Assembly (NCBI RefSeq): GCF_007097155.1
Contig: NZ_VJWA01000001.1
Location: 963,501 to 1,027,500 of the forward strand
Source: Glacieibacterium frigidum
GTDB lineage: Bacteria > Pseudomonadota > Alphaproteobacteria > Sphingomonadales > Sphingomonadaceae
Direction: 5' to 3'
Length of the DNA stretch: 64,000 bases
Below, piece after piece: positions 54,728 through 63,629 of the stretch. How positions within the stretch are numbered: position 1 is the stretch's first letter; every line of letters begins with the position of its first letter. The position numbers were made by a program, and so were the translations under genes. The notes beneath the pieces are model-generated. The model did not search any database. It saw only the letters and a program-made list of their open reading frames with translations, and was not told the origin of the DNA.

Positions 54728-55696
54728 ATGCTCAACTATTGCGATGCGTCCGAACCCGGAATCGTGCGGAAGAAGCGGGGGGCGAAGTGGCACTTCTTCA
54801 TGCCCGACGGCACGCGCATCACCGACGTCGAGGAGATCGCGCGCCTCAACAAGCTCGCGGTGCCGCCGGCCTATGAGCGCGTCTGGTACTCGCCCGACCC
54901 GAACGGGCACCTGCAGGCGATCGGCTACGATGCCAAGGGGCGCAAGCAGTACCGCTATCACGCCGCCTTTCGCGAGGCGCGCGAGGGGCACAAGTACGAC
55001 CGCTGCGTCGATTTCGGCTCCAGCCTGCCGTTGGTGCGCGCGCGCGTCGACGCCGACATGGCACTGTCCGGCCTGCCGCGCGACAAGGTACTGGCCGCCA
55101 TCGTCCGCCTGCTCGACCAGGGCCATGTCCGCGTCGGCAACGAAGGCTATGCACGCGAGAACAAGAGCTTCGGGGCGACGACGCTGCGGAACCGCCACGG
55201 CGCGGTGCGCGGTGACACCGTCAAGCTCGACTATCGCGGCAAATCGGGCAAGCAGCAGCGCGTCGCGATCACCGACAAGGCGCTCGCCCGCATCGTCCGC
55301 CGCTGCCAGGACCTGCCGGGCCAGGCGCTGTTCCAGTACGTCGGCGACGACGGCGAGCCGCACCGCATCGGCTCGGGCGAGGTCAATGCGTACATCCAGG
55401 CGGCGATGGGGGAGGGCTTCTCGGCCAAGCATTTCCGCACCTGGGGCGCGAGCGTCATCGCCTTCGAGACGATCGTCCGGACGCGCAGCCCGCTGACCCT
55501 GAAGGCGGTCCTCGAACCCGTCGCCGAGGCGCTGGGCAACACGCCGGCGATCAGCCGCAAGTCGTACGTCCACCCCAAGCTGATCGACCTGGTGAACACC
55601 GGCCAGGCGTTCGAACTGGCGGGGGCGACCCTGCCGCGCGCGTCGAAGTGGCTGACCGGCGTCGAGCGCGGGTTGATCGGGCTACTCGAAACCTAG
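54728..55696 (+). CDS. DNA topoisomerase IB (poxvirus/bacterial type)
   Basis: 322 residues. Relaxes supercoils by nicking one strand through a 3'-phosphotyrosine link. The N-terminal part shows GTRITDVEEIARLNKLAVPPAYERVWY; catalytic residues are in RENKSFGATTLRNRH, SAKHFRTWGAS and SRKSYVHPKL, in which Tyr280 is the nucleophile. All expected residues seem present. It starts 13 bases after the RND gene. Confidence 0.93.
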   Translation: MLNYCDASEPGIVRKKRGAKWHFFMPDGTRITDVEEIARLNKLAVPPAYERVWYSPDPNGHLQAIGYDAKGRKQYRYHAAFREAREGHKYDRCVDFGSSLPLVRARVDADMALSGLPRDKVLAAIVRLLDQGHVRVGNEGYARENKSFGATTLRNRHGAVRGDTVKLDYRGKSGKQQRVAITDKALARIVRRCQDLPGQALFQYVGDDGEPHRIGSGEVNAYIQAAMGEGFSAKHFRTWGASVIAFETIVRTRSPLTLKAVLEPVAEALGNTPAISRKSYVHPKLIDLVNTGQAFELAGATLPRASKWLTGVERGLIGLLET

Positions 55697-55707
55697 CGCC
55701 GACGCAC

Positions 55708-55737
55708 AAAAACGCCGCCGGCACGGGGCCGGCGGCG
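55708..55737 (-). terminator. Terminator of the fourth PEP-CTERM gene
   Basis: Ten-base perfect stem CGCCGCCGGC / GCCGGCGGCG with loop ACGGG (55713-55737). On the minus strand it is followed by TTTTTGTG. It lies 17 bases past the stop at 55755 and could also act weakly on the plus strand for the topoisomerase gene. Confidence 0.82.
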
Positions 55738-55754
55738 CTTCAGACTTTGCGTGA

Positions 55755-56381
55755 TCAGGCGGTCAGGACGGCGCGGCGGCGAGCGGCGACGCCGACCATC
55801 ACGAAGCCGGCGATCAGCAGACCCCAGGTCGCGGGCTCGGGCACCACGGCGAAGGTGCCGGCGCCGTAGCTCAGCTGCGAGACCGTATCGAGCGTCGAGG
55901 CGATGCCGTCAGTGCCCGGGAAGTTGTAGTAGGAGCCGCTGAACGACAGCGCGCCGCCGAGCGTGTTGAACAGCACCGTCGCGGTGTTGCCGCTGTTCGG
56001 GTTATAATTGCCGTTCGCCGGGTTATTGTAGCGAGCGTTGATCTGGTACAGGCCCGCCGTTAGCAGGACAGGCCCGATCGAGGTGAAGGCGTAGTTCGAC
56101 CCGACATCCGGCAGGCCGGTCACCGACGCGCTCGCCACGGCAGTGCCGGTCGAGGTCGAGGTCAGCCTGTACAGGGTGACGGTGATCGGGCTCGAGCCGT
56201 TGGTGAACGCGCCGAGGCTGTTGACGGTGACCGCGCTGTTGACGGTGAAGTTGATCCCGAGATCGAGATCGAGAAACTGGTTGGCAGGCGTCGGGTTCGA
56301 CAAAGTGATGACCGTGGCCGCCGACGCACCCGTCGCGGTGAACGCGAGTGCTGCTGCTACCAGAACGCCAAGCTTCGTCAT
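55755..56381 (-). CDS. PEPxxWA-type PEP-CTERM protein (4)
   Basis: 208 residues. Signal peptide MTKLGVLVAAALAFTATGASA, a Thr/Asn/Ser-rich beta body (LDLDLGINFTVNSAVTVNSL, YNNPANGNYNPNSG), and the tail VPEPATWGLLIAGFVMVGV plus RRR. The second of two adjacent ATGs (56381) was chosen because GGAG is then 6 bases away. Less G+C-rich than its neighbours. Its tail DNA is clearly diverged from the three tandem copies at 41-43 kb. Confidence 0.85.
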   Translation of the reverse strand: MTKLGVLVAAALAFTATGASAATVITLSNPTPANQFLDLDLGINFTVNSAVTVNSLGAFTNGSSPITVTLYRLTSTSTGTAVASASVTGLPDVGSNYAFTSIGPVLLTAGLYQINARYNNPANGNYNPNSGNTATVLFNTLGGALSFSGSYYNFPGTDGIASTLDTVSQLSYGAGTFAVVPEPATWGLLIAGFVMVGVAARRRAVLTA

Positions 56382-56516
56382 CATAATCTCCGAAAAATAA
56401 ACTCGTCGCTCATGTCTCTGCAAGAAGTGTGCCGGGAAAATTTAGGCCGGTTTTCAGGGGGTCGGCGGATACGTGCTCATCGAAGTGTAAAGTGCTCCGA
56501 CAATTGGGCGGGTCCG

Positions 56517-57497
56517 TCAGCCCCACAGCTCCCGCTCGGGCGGCCACACGTCGGAGCCCTCGAAGCGCATGCCCCCGGCCCGGTCCTCGATCAGCAGCGG
56601 CCCGTCGAGGTCGGCGAACTGGCTCAGCATCGCGACCGGGAACGCCGGTGCGATGCCGAGCGAGGTCGACAGCATGCAGCCCGTCATCAGCCCCAGCCCG
56701 CGCTGCTTCGCGGCACTCGCCAGCGCCCAGGCCTCGGTCAGCCCGCCCGCCTTGTCGAGCTTGATGTTGATGAAGCGGTAGCGCCCGATCAGTGACCCCA
56801 GGTTGCTGCGATCATGGCAGGATTCGTCGGCACACAGCGGAATGGGCGAGCGGACATGGTCGAGCAAATGGTCCTGGCCCGCCGGCACCGGCTGCTCGAT
56901 CAGCTCGACGCGGTGGGCATCGAGGGCGTGCGCCAGTCGCTCGATATCCTGGGCACCCCATGCCTCGTTGGCATCGACGATCAGCCGCGCATCGGGCGCC
57001 CCGCGCCGCACCGCCGCGACACGCTCGACGTCACCCTCGCCGGATATCTTGAGCTTCAACAACTCGCGGCCCTTCGCAGCGCGCGCCGCCGCCTCCATCG
57101 CGCCGGGCTCGCCGAGGCTGATCGTGTAGGCCGTCAGCATCGGCTGCGGCTTCGGCAGGCCGAGAGTCTGCCAGACGGCCGCGCCGCTGATCTTCGCCTC
57201 GAGGTCCCACAGCGCCGCATCGAGCGCGTTGCGCGCCGCACCGGAAGGCATCGTGGTCAGCAGATCGGCACGCGTCGCTCCGCCAGCGACCGCATCGCGC
57301 TGGGCCTCGATGGCGGCCAGCGCCTGCTCGACGTCGTCGCCACGGTAATAGATCGGCGTACCCTCGCCGCGCCCGGTGTGCGCGCCGTCCGCCACCTCGG
57401 CGACCACCACGTCGACGTGCGTCTTGGCGCCGCGCGCGATGACGAAGGCGCCGCGCACGGCAAAGCGCTCGATGCGCGCGGTCAGGATGCGGGACAT
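56517..57497 (-). CDS. Enolase-superfamily epimerase (dipeptide epimerase / N-acetyl-Glu racemase type)
   Basis: 326 residues. Catalytic lysines are in LKLKISG (K-x-K); metal ligands are in LIVDANEAW (Asp), LIEQPVP (Glu) and CADES (Asp); a second lysine is in INIKLDKAGGLTEA. This pattern fits L-Ala-D/L-Glu epimerase-like enzymes, including DgcA. It likely acts on cell-wall dipeptides or acylated amino acids in the cytosol; substrate not certain. Neighbouring the tandem of small genes in opposite orientation. Confidence 0.88.
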   Translation of the reverse strand: MSRILTARIERFAVRGAFVIARGAKTHVDVVVAEVADGAHTGRGEGTPIYYRGDDVEQALAAIEAQRDAVAGGATRADLLTTMPSGAARNALDAALWDLEAKISGAAVWQTLGLPKPQPMLTAYTISLGEPGAMEAAARAAKGRELLKLKISGEGDVERVAAVRRGAPDARLIVDANEAWGAQDIERLAHALDAHRVELIEQPVPAGQDHLLDHVRSPIPLCADESCHDRSNLGSLIGRYRFINIKLDKAGGLTEAWALASAAKQRGLGLMTGCMLSTSLGIAPAFPVAMLSQFADLDGPLLIEDRAGGMRFEGSDVWPPERELWG

Positions 57498-57544
57498 GCG
57501 CGGGGTGTAGCCGCGCGGACGCGCACTCGCTAGGCTGTGCGACG

Positions 57545-57922
57545 ATGCTGACCCGCCTCCGCCACTGGGCCGAAGCCCTTGCCCGCGAGACGCACGCGGT
57601 GTGGATCGCGGCGCGCGACCCGCGCACGCCGTTCGCGGCGAAGGCGCTCGGCGTCGTCGTCGCGGGCTATGCGCTGTCGCCGATCGACCTGATCCCCGAT
57701 TTCGTGCCCGTCCTAGGCCTGCTCGACGACCTGCTGATCGTGCCGGCCGGGTTCTGGCTGTTTAAGCGCATGGTCCCCGAGGCGGTGATGGCCGACGCGC
57801 GCAGCCAGGCGAACCGCGCCGACCGCCCACGCGGGCATACCGCGACAATCGTCATCGCCCTGATCTGGGTGCTGATCGCCGGTGCGCTCGCGTGGCAGAT
57901 CGCGGGGTTCGTGTCGTGGTAG
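57545..57922 (+). CDS. YkvA/DUF1232 family membrane protein
   Basis: 125 residues. The signature YALSPIDLIPDFVPVLGLLDDLLIVPAG is split here as YALSPIDLIPDFVPVLG and LLDDLLIVPAG, diagnostic of DUF1232. Two or three helices. Function unknown. Its TAG overlaps the GTG start region of the next gene. Confidence 0.85.
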   Translation: MLTRLRHWAEALARETHAVWIAARDPRTPFAAKALGVVVAGYALSPIDLIPDFVPVLGLLDDLLIVPAGFWLFKRMVPEAVMADARSQANRADRPRGHTATIVIALIWVLIAGALAWQIAGFVSW

Positions 57923-58236
57923 ACCGGGATGAAGACGACGACGATGAGGAGGTCGAGCTCGACCCCGTCGTCACCGTGGCGCGCATCACCGCGCTGGAGA
58001 TGATGGTCGGCCAGCTGACGATCACCCAGCTGCGCATCCTCGACAAGCTCGGCGAGATCAAGCTGACGCCCGCCTATATCCGCGAGCTGGCGGATGCGTA
58101 CGGCGAGAAGGTCGACAGCTCGACGATCATCGAATCGTCGAGCACGCAGGTGAATTACGAGTTCAAGTTGAACGTCATCCACCACCTCGAACGCTTCTTC
58201 GAGGAGATGGCGGCGCACCTCGAGGCGAACCCGTAG
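57916..58236 (+). CDS. Hypothetical acidic protein
   Basis: 106 residues. The N-terminus is a run of Asp/Glu (DEDDDDEEVELD). The rest is helical (ITALEMMVGQLTITQLRILDKL ... NVIHHLERFFEEMAAHLEAN, with intervening IKLTPAYIRELADAYG). Not recognised. The GTG start overlaps the YkvA gene by 7 bases. A tRNA gene on the opposite strand lies 7 bases beyond its stop. Confidence 0.65.
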   Translation: MVDRDEDDDDEEVELDPVVTVARITALEMMVGQLTITQLRILDKLGEIKLTPAYIRELADAYGEKVDSSTIIESSSTQVNYEFKLNVIHHLERFFEEMAAHLEANP

Positions 58237-58243
58237 GGGCCGC

Positions 58244-58317
58244 TGGAGGTCCGACCGGGAATCGAACCCGGGTGCACGGATTTGCAGTCCGTTACGTCAC
58301 CACTCCGCCATCGGACC
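58244..58317 (-). tRNA. tRNA-Cys (GCA anticodon)
   Basis: 74 bases including encoded CCA. The acceptor stem is GGTCCGA / TCGGACC with discriminator T, the anticodon loop ACTGCAAAT gives GCA (Cys), and the T-arm is CCGGG-TTCGATT-CCCGG. All four stems form without mismatches I could see. Confidence 0.95.
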
Positions 58318-58334
58318 TCGATCACGGGAGCGCG

Positions 58335-58363
58335 CTCTTAGCAATGGCGCTTGGCGACCGCAA
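58335..58363 (-). promoter_or_regulatory. Probable promoter of tRNA-Cys
   Basis: On the minus strand TTGCGG (58363-58358), 17 bases, TAAGAG (58340-58335), ending 17 bases before the mature tRNA start. The remaining 58364-58471 stretch shows nothing else clear. Confidence 0.4.
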
Positions 58364-58471
58364 CCGCGCTCGCTAAGGGGTGAGCCTGACTCAACTCTCC
58401 CGCTTGCGCGGTAGGTGTATTAGCACTACAACTCACTTCCCAACTGACTCGATGCGACGGGACCCTTCCGC

Positions 58472-59104
58472 TTGACCGATTTCACCAGCCTGCGCGCGAC
58501 CATGGTGGCGAGCCAGTTGCGCACCGTGGGCGTCAACGATCTGGGCGTCGTCGCGGCGATGACCGAGGTGGCGCGCGAGAATTTCGTGCCTGCGGGTCGC
58601 GAGCTGCTCGCCTATGCCGACGCCGCTGTGCCGCTGGGGGGCGGCCGCGCGCTGGTCGAGCCACTGGTCACGGGTCTGCAGCTGACGCATGCGCGGATCA
58701 CGCGCGACTGCCGTGTCCTCGTGATCGGTGCAGGAACAGGCTATGCGACCGCGCTGATCGGGCTGCTGGCGGGGCGGGTCGTGGGGGTCGAAAGCGACGC
58801 CGCGCTCGTCGCGCATGCGGCGGCACAGGGGATCACGCTGCAGCAGCGCGTATTGACCGAGGGCGCGCCGGAAGACGGCCCGTACGACCTGATCTACTTC
58901 GACGGCGCGATCACCACCGTGCCGGCGGGGCTGGCGGCGCAGTTGAAGCCCGGCGGGCGGGCTGCGGCGGTGGTGCGGCAGGGCGGTCCGGGGCGGGTGA
59001 CGGTCGGGCGTTTCGTCGGCGATGCGCTGGTCGGCGAGACGTATATCGAGGTCGATGCGCCGCTGCTGCCGGGCTTCGAGAAGGCGCGCGAGTTCGTATT
59101 TTGA
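58472..59104 (+). CDS. pcm: Protein-L-isoaspartate O-methyltransferase family protein
   Basis: 210 residues. SAM-binding motif VLVIGAGTGYATALIGLL, followed by VVGVESDAALV and a product-side motif YDLIYFDGAITTVPAGL. The N-terminus LRATMVASQLRTVGVND is standard for the family in alphaproteobacteria. It repairs isoaspartyl residues or is a relative lacking that activity; the active-site detail is not decisive. TTG start chosen; the in-frame ATG at 58502 would give 200 residues. Upstream of tolC, as usual in alphaproteobacteria. Confidence 0.87.
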   Translation: MTDFTSLRATMVASQLRTVGVNDLGVVAAMTEVARENFVPAGRELLAYADAAVPLGGGRALVEPLVTGLQLTHARITRDCRVLVIGAGTGYATALIGLLAGRVVGVESDAALVAHAAAQGITLQQRVLTEGAPEDGPYDLIYFDGAITTVPAGLAAQLKPGGRAAAVVRQGGPGRVTVGRFVGDALVGETYIEVDAPLLPGFEKAREFVF

Positions 59105-59121
59105 TCGGGGTTCGGGGTTTG

Positions 59122-60540
59122 ATGATGCGAATGACGTCCCTCGCCGCGCTGGCGCTCGTGCTTGCGGGCCCGGCGCACGCCGACACGCTGGCGCAGGCGA
59201 TCGCCGCTGCCTACGAGACCAACCCGCTGATCGCCGCGCAGCGCGCGGTGGTGCGCCAGACCGACGAGTTCGTACCGCAGGCGCTCAGCTTCGGGCGTCC
59301 GGTCATCGACGCGACGGTGGCGCAGCAGCAGAACGGCCTCGACTTCCAGGACAACGGCCGCACGTTCGCCGCGGGCATCAACCTCAACCAGTCGCTGTAT
59401 CGCGGCGGGCGCACGCGCTCGGCGACCAATGCCGCCGACAACCGCATCCTCGCGGCGCGCGCTCGGCTCCGCGCGACCGAGAACAACGTCCTGCTCGATG
59501 TCGTTACCGCCTATTCGGACGTGCTGCGCTACATCGCGGTGGTCGATCTCAACGCCAACCAGGTCAAGGTGCTGGAGCGCGAGCTGCAGGCGTCGAAGGA
59601 CCGTTTCGAGGTCGGCGACCTGACGCGCACCGACGTCGCGCAGTCCGATGCGCGGCTGGCCAATGCGCGGTCGAACCTGATCTCGGCGCAGGGCCAGCTG
59701 CAGGCGGCGCGGGCCGCGTATGCGCGCACCGTGGGCCGCCCGGCCGAGGATCTGCAGCCGCTGCCGCCGCTGCCGCCGCTGCCCGGCACGACTGGGCAGG
59801 CGGTCGACCTCGCCAATGCCAACAACCCGGCGCTGCTCGCGGCGCGCTTCGACGAGGCGGCAGCGCGCTACGATGTCTCGACGATCGAACGCGAGCGCCT
59901 GCCCTCGGTCGGCGTCGGCGTCGGTCTCGACTATCAGAAATCGGCCGGCGGCAGCAGCGCCGCAAGCTTCTTCAACCAGGGCGCGTTCTTCACCCAGAAC
60001 GCCGGTATCCAGCTCAGCGTACCGCTATACCAGGCGGGCGCGGTCAGCAGCCGCATCCGCGAGGCGCAGCAGCGCCGTTCGCAGCTGCTCGCGGTGATCG
60101 GCTCGACGGGTCGCGACGTCACCGAGCAGGCGACGAATGCAGTCACGCAGGTCACCACCGCGCGCGCGATCATCGCGTCGAGCCAGGTCGCGGTCGACGC
60201 CAACGCGCTGGCGCTCGAAGGCGTCACGCAGGAAAATCAGGTCGGCACGCGGACGATCATCGAACTGCTCAATGCGCAGCAGGAATTGCTGATCACCCAG
60301 GTCAACCTCGTGACCGCGCGGCGCGACGAATATGTCGGCGCGTACCAGCTGCTCGCTGCGGTCGGCGCGGCGGAGGCGGCGGCGCTCGGGGTGCCGGTGC
60401 AGGAGTACGACCCGACCGCCAATGCGAAGCGCGTGCGGCACAAGTGGAACGACTTCGACACCGATCCCAACCCGCCTGCGCTGCCGCTGCCCGACAATGA
60501 CCGCGCCACCAAGTCGGCACCGATCGGCCCGCAGCTGTGA
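59122..60540 (+). CDS. tolC: TolC-family outer-membrane channel
   Basis: 472 residues with a signal peptide (MMRMTSLAALALVLAGPAHA). Two homologous halves of long amphipathic helices and short strands, with SDARLANARSNLISAQGQLQAARAA and NELLNAQQELLITQVNLVTARRDEYVGAYQLLAAVG (cited as LNAQQELLITQVNLVTARRD) as the typical helix pattern. It is the outer-membrane tunnel for drug efflux and type I secretion. The ATG at 59122 was chosen over a TTG at 59101 because the signal peptide starts there. Possible partner of the RND pump at 50.6-54.7 kb. Confidence 0.93.
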   Translation: MMRMTSLAALALVLAGPAHADTLAQAIAAAYETNPLIAAQRAVVRQTDEFVPQALSFGRPVIDATVAQQQNGLDFQDNGRTFAAGINLNQSLYRGGRTRSATNAADNRILAARARLRATENNVLLDVVTAYSDVLRYIAVVDLNANQVKVLERELQASKDRFEVGDLTRTDVAQSDARLANARSNLISAQGQLQAARAAYARTVGRPAEDLQPLPPLPPLPGTTGQAVDLANANNPALLAARFDEAAARYDVSTIERERLPSVGVGVGLDYQKSAGGSSAASFFNQGAFFTQNAGIQLSVPLYQAGAVSSRIREAQQRRSQLLAVIGSTGRDVTEQATNAVTQVTTARAIIASSQVAVDANALALEGVTQENQVGTRTIIELLNAQQELLITQVNLVTARRDEYVGAYQLLAAVGAAEAAALGVPVQEYDPTANAKRVRHKWNDFDTDPNPPALPLPDNDRATKSAPIGPQL

Positions 60541-60785
60541 GCGACGACGCGATGGACGCGATCCGCGCCTCGCTGCGCGGCGCGGTGTCCATCAACGAGG
60601 TGCCCGACGAGACGGTCATCGCGGTACCGCCTTCGGCTGCGCCGCCAGCCGGTGGAACGACGCTTGAGGAGCTCGTCCGCTCGGCGCTCGCGCCGGTGCT
60701 GAAGGAATGGCTCGACGCCAACCTGCCCGAGATCGTCGACCGCGCCGCGCGCGACGAGATCTCGCGCCTGACGGGGCGGGGCTAG
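60537..60785 (+). CDS. DUF2497 / PopZ-like C-terminal domain protein (short)
   Basis: 82 residues, overlapping tolC (GTGA). The Ile/Pro-rich middle leads to LEELVRSALAPVLKEWLDAN and LPEIVDRAARDEISRLTG, the PopZ oligomerisation domain that forms a polar hub in alphaproteobacteria. The acidic Pro-rich linker of PopZ is very short here. Position after tolC is normal for this family; valS usually follows but here virB11 converges on it. Stop codons overlap in CTAG. Confidence 0.8.
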   Translation: MSDDAMDAIRASLRGAVSINEVPDETVIAVPPSAAPPAGGTTLEELVRSALAPVLKEWLDANLPEIVDRAARDEISRLTGRG

Positions 60786-61765
60786 GTCAGCACGACCTCG
60801 CCGACGACGCGCTTGCCGCTGGCATCGCGGCGCAATTGCACCACGATATCGATCACCGACTTCGCGTAGGCGATGATCTCGGCGCGGCCGAGGTTGACGC
60901 GCGCCTGCAGCGCCAGCAGCGCGACCTGCTCGATCGCGCCCGCGCAGCTGTTGGCGTGGATCGTCGAGATCGACCCCGGGTGGCCGGTATTGACGGCGCG
61001 CAAAAAGCTGAATGCCTCCACGCCCCGCATCTCGCCGAGCAGCAGCCGGTCGGGGCGCATGCGCAGTGCGGCCTGCAGCAAATCTTCGGGCGTTACGTTC
61101 GCTTCGCCGGTCTCGCCGCGCACCGCCACCAGCCCGAGCGCGTTGGGGCGGTCGAGCGAGACCTCGGGCGTGTCCTCAATGGTGATGACGCGCTCGTGGG
61201 GCGCGATCTGCTTGAGCAGCGCATTGAGGAAGGTCGTCTTGCCGCTCGACGTGCCGCCGGCGATCAGGATGGTGCGGCGGGCGGCGACCGCGGCGGTGAA
61301 GAACGCCTGCAGGTCGCCCGTATCGAGCAGCGCGCGCAACTGGTCACCGGTGTCATCGGCCCCGCGCGGCGCGTCGAACGCCCCGCTCGCGGCATAATCG
61401 GCGAGGTCGAGGTCGACCTGCACGTGCTTGCGGATGGCGATGGCGAGGTGGGCACGCGTTGCCGGCGGCGCGACGATCTGGATACGCTCTCCGCCCGGAA
61501 GGAGTCCGGACAACAAGGGATGCGCGCGGTTCAGGCCCTGATGGTTGGTGCGCGCGACCTGTGCGGCGAGGCGCTGCAGCGCGGTTGCGCCGAGGTCGGG
61601 CACCGCGATCCGCTCCATGCGGGCGCTGGCGTTGGTCTCGATCCAGATCTCGTGCGGGCGGTTGATCAGGATTTCGGTGATGTCGGGGCGCGTCAGCCAC
61701 GGCTCGAGGGGCTTCAGGAACGACCGCAGATAGACGCCGTCGCCGCCGAACTCGACGACGCTCAT
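60782..61765 (-). CDS. virB11: VirB11-like type IV secretion ATPase
   Basis: 327 residues. Hexameric ATPase powering type IV secretion. The N-terminal domain includes PLEPWLTRPDITEILINRP; Walker A is GGTSSGKTT near residue 170, the Asp box IEDTPE, Walker B RPDRLLLGEMRG and the His box GHPGSISTIHANS. All motifs are intact. It overlaps virB10 by 4 bases. Last gene of a virB8-9-10-11 operon in this window. Confidence 0.95.
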   Translation of the reverse strand: MSVVEFGGDGVYLRSFLKPLEPWLTRPDITEILINRPHEIWIETNASARMERIAVPDLGATALQRLAAQVARTNHQGLNRAHPLLSGLLPGGERIQIVAPPATRAHLAIAIRKHVQVDLDLADYAASGAFDAPRGADDTGDQLRALLDTGDLQAFFTAAVAARRTILIAGGTSSGKTTFLNALLKQIAPHERVITIEDTPEVSLDRPNALGLVAVRGETGEANVTPEDLLQAALRMRPDRLLLGEMRGVEAFSFLRAVNTGHPGSISTIHANSCAGAIEQVALLALQARVNLGRAEIIAYAKSVIDIVVQLRRDASGKRVVGEVVLT

Positions 61766-62832
61766 CGCGCGGCGCGCTCGACCGCGAAGTCGAGATCCTT
61801 GGCGACGAAGACGCGTACCGGGGTCCCTTGCGCGACCTTGATCGTCGGCGGGATGTCGATCTCGCGCTGCAGGGCGATGCCTGCAAGCTGCGTCGCCTGC
61901 TGCGGCGAGCCGATGGTGACTCCGCCGTTGTTGGCGGTCGCGACGAGGTAATCGATCCCGCCGGTGATCACCGACAGCAGCGCCGCCGACCCGAAGCGAC
62001 GCAGGAAGTGGCTGTTGACCTTGCCCGTCAGCCCGGCGCTGCCCAGCGCGTCGGTCGCCGCCGAGCCGAGCTGCACCGACACGCCGTCGCTGCGCAGCAC
62101 GCGCGTCCAGATCACGAAGGCGCGGCTCTGCCCCAGCGCGACGCCGTTCGAGTATTGCCCGATCAGGCGGCTGCCGCGCGGGATCAGGATCTTCGACCCG
62201 TCGAACCCGCGCACGTCGCGGCTGACCACCGCGCGTACGAGCCCCGGCAGGTCGGAGTTGATCGCGGTCTCCAGCACGCCGGTGATGATCGTCCCCTGCG
62301 GGATGACGAGGTCGGTCGACGACAGTCGGTCGGTGCCGACGGTATCGACGCGGTCGCGCGTGACGCGGTCGAGAAAGGCCTGGTTGCTCGCTACGCGCGG
62401 ATTGGTGCGGCCTTCGCTGCCGGTGGCCGCCGCGGTTGCAGCCTCGGGCCTGTCGCCGGGCCGCTCGGGGACGCTCAGGTCGACGACGACGGCAGGTGTT
62501 ACCGGGCGGATGACCGGCGGCACCGCGGCGGGTGGCGGCGGCGCGGGGAGCGGGGGCAGGGGGGCGGCGACCGGCGCGGCGATCACCGGCGCGGCGGCAA
62601 TAGGAGCGGGGGCCAGCGTCGGCGGCGGCGGCAGGTCGGCGCTCGTCGTCGGCGCGCGCGTCGAGACAGCGAGCGCTTCCTGTGGTTTGGCGCCGGGTTC
62701 GTAGACCGCGGCGAAGGTCGCGACCCCCAGCAGCACGACCCCCGCGATGCCCGCCGGCAGCACCCAGCGCGATGGCGGCCGCCCGACCGCGGGGGCGGCG
62801 CGGGCACTGGCGCGGGCGAAGTCGTCGCTCAT
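61762..62832 (-). CDS. virB10: VirB10/TrbI type IV secretion core protein
   Basis: 356 residues. One inner-membrane helix near residues 22-42 (RWVLPAGIAGVVLLGVATF), a Pro/Ala-rich periplasmic linker to about 115, then the VirB10 C-terminal domain (LVIPQGTIITGVLETAINSDLPG, ILIPRGSRLIGQY, ALLSVITGGIDYLVA). It spans the periplasm and forms the outer-membrane pore. It overlaps both neighbours by 4 bases. Confidence 0.93.
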   Translation of the reverse strand: MSDDFARASARAAPAVGRPPSRWVLPAGIAGVVLLGVATFAAVYEPGAKPQEALAVSTRAPTTSADLPPPPTLAPAPIAAAPVIAAPVAAPLPPLPAPPPPAAVPPVIRPVTPAVVVDLSVPERPGDRPEAATAAATGSEGRTNPRVASNQAFLDRVTRDRVDTVGTDRLSSTDLVIPQGTIITGVLETAINSDLPGLVRAVVSRDVRGFDGSKILIPRGSRLIGQYSNGVALGQSRAFVIWTRVLRSDGVSVQLGSAATDALGSAGLTGKVNSHFLRRFGSAALLSVITGGIDYLVATANNGGVTIGSPQQATQLAGIALQREIDIPPTIKVAQGTPVRVFVAKDLDFAVERAAR

Positions 62833-63629
62833 CCGCGCGATCCGAACAGGCCGCGCCGCTTCTTCTCGGGCTCGCGCGGGCGGGGTGCGCCGGCGCCGGG
62901 CTCGGGGACGCGCAGCGCGTCGTTGAACACCTGCGTAATTTGGGTGCCCGACCGCAGTACGAATTGCGCGCCGGTCTGCTCGACGACGAAGTAGCGGCCG
63001 CGCGTGGCATGGTTGACCAGCGCCTCCTTGCCGTCCGCGCCGACGGCGAACACCGCGGGCGTGTCGACCCCGGCGGGCCACTGGAAATAGGTGAAGCGCC
63101 CGTCGTCGAAGACCCGCGCCGGCACCAGCCCCTTGGCGCCGGCGTAGCTGTAGGCGAAGTTCCAGCCGTCGGGCGGCGTCGCGTCGCTGACAGGCGTCTC
63201 GGGCACCGCGAGGGTCTGCGCCGCCAGCTCCTCGTTCGGATAGACGAAGCGGATGTCGTAGGTCTGCGTCCGGCGCGCTGTGCGCGCCACGGCGATCAGC
63301 TCGAAATTATAGCGCCGCAGGTTGGTCACCACGGTCATGTTGGTGCTGGGCAGCTTGTCGATGGGCTTCAGGAACAGCAGGTCGGCCTTCTTGTTCGGGG
63401 TCACCTGCCAACCGAGCGAATCGCCGACCGAGATATTCTCGATCCGCTCGTTCAGACCGAACGAGACGACCATCTGGTACCCCAGCTGCCCGGTGATCGT
63501 GACCACCTCGCGCGGGTTGTAAACGACGGTGCGGATGCGCGGATCGACCGGGCCGGGCAGGGGGACCTGCACCGCGGCGGCGGGCGCGGCGATCAGCAGC
63601 GCGGCGACCAGCGCCTTGAGCGGGGTCAT
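62829..63629 (-). CDS. virB9: VirB9/TrbG type IV secretion core protein
   Basis: 266 residues. Signal peptide (MTPLKALVAALLIAAPAAA). The beta-rich N-terminal domain contains VYNPREVVTITGQLGYQMVV and FELIAVARTA; the C-terminal domain begins GWNFAYSYAG and ends with RPREPEKKRRG. It forms the outer ring of the type IV core with VirB10. Length and motif order fit the family. Overlaps virB8 by 4 bases. Confidence 0.9.
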   Translation of the reverse strand: MTPLKALVAALLIAAPAAAVQVPLPGPVDPRIRTVVYNPREVVTITGQLGYQMVVSFGLNERIENISVGDSLGWQVTPNKKADLLFLKPIDKLPSTNMTVVTNLRRYNFELIAVARTARRTQTYDIRFVYPNEELAAQTLAVPETPVSDATPPDGWNFAYSYAGAKGLVPARVFDDGRFTYFQWPAGVDTPAVFAVGADGKEALVNHATRGRYFVVEQTGAQFVLRSGTQITQVFNDALRVPEPGAGAPRPREPEKKRRGLFGSRG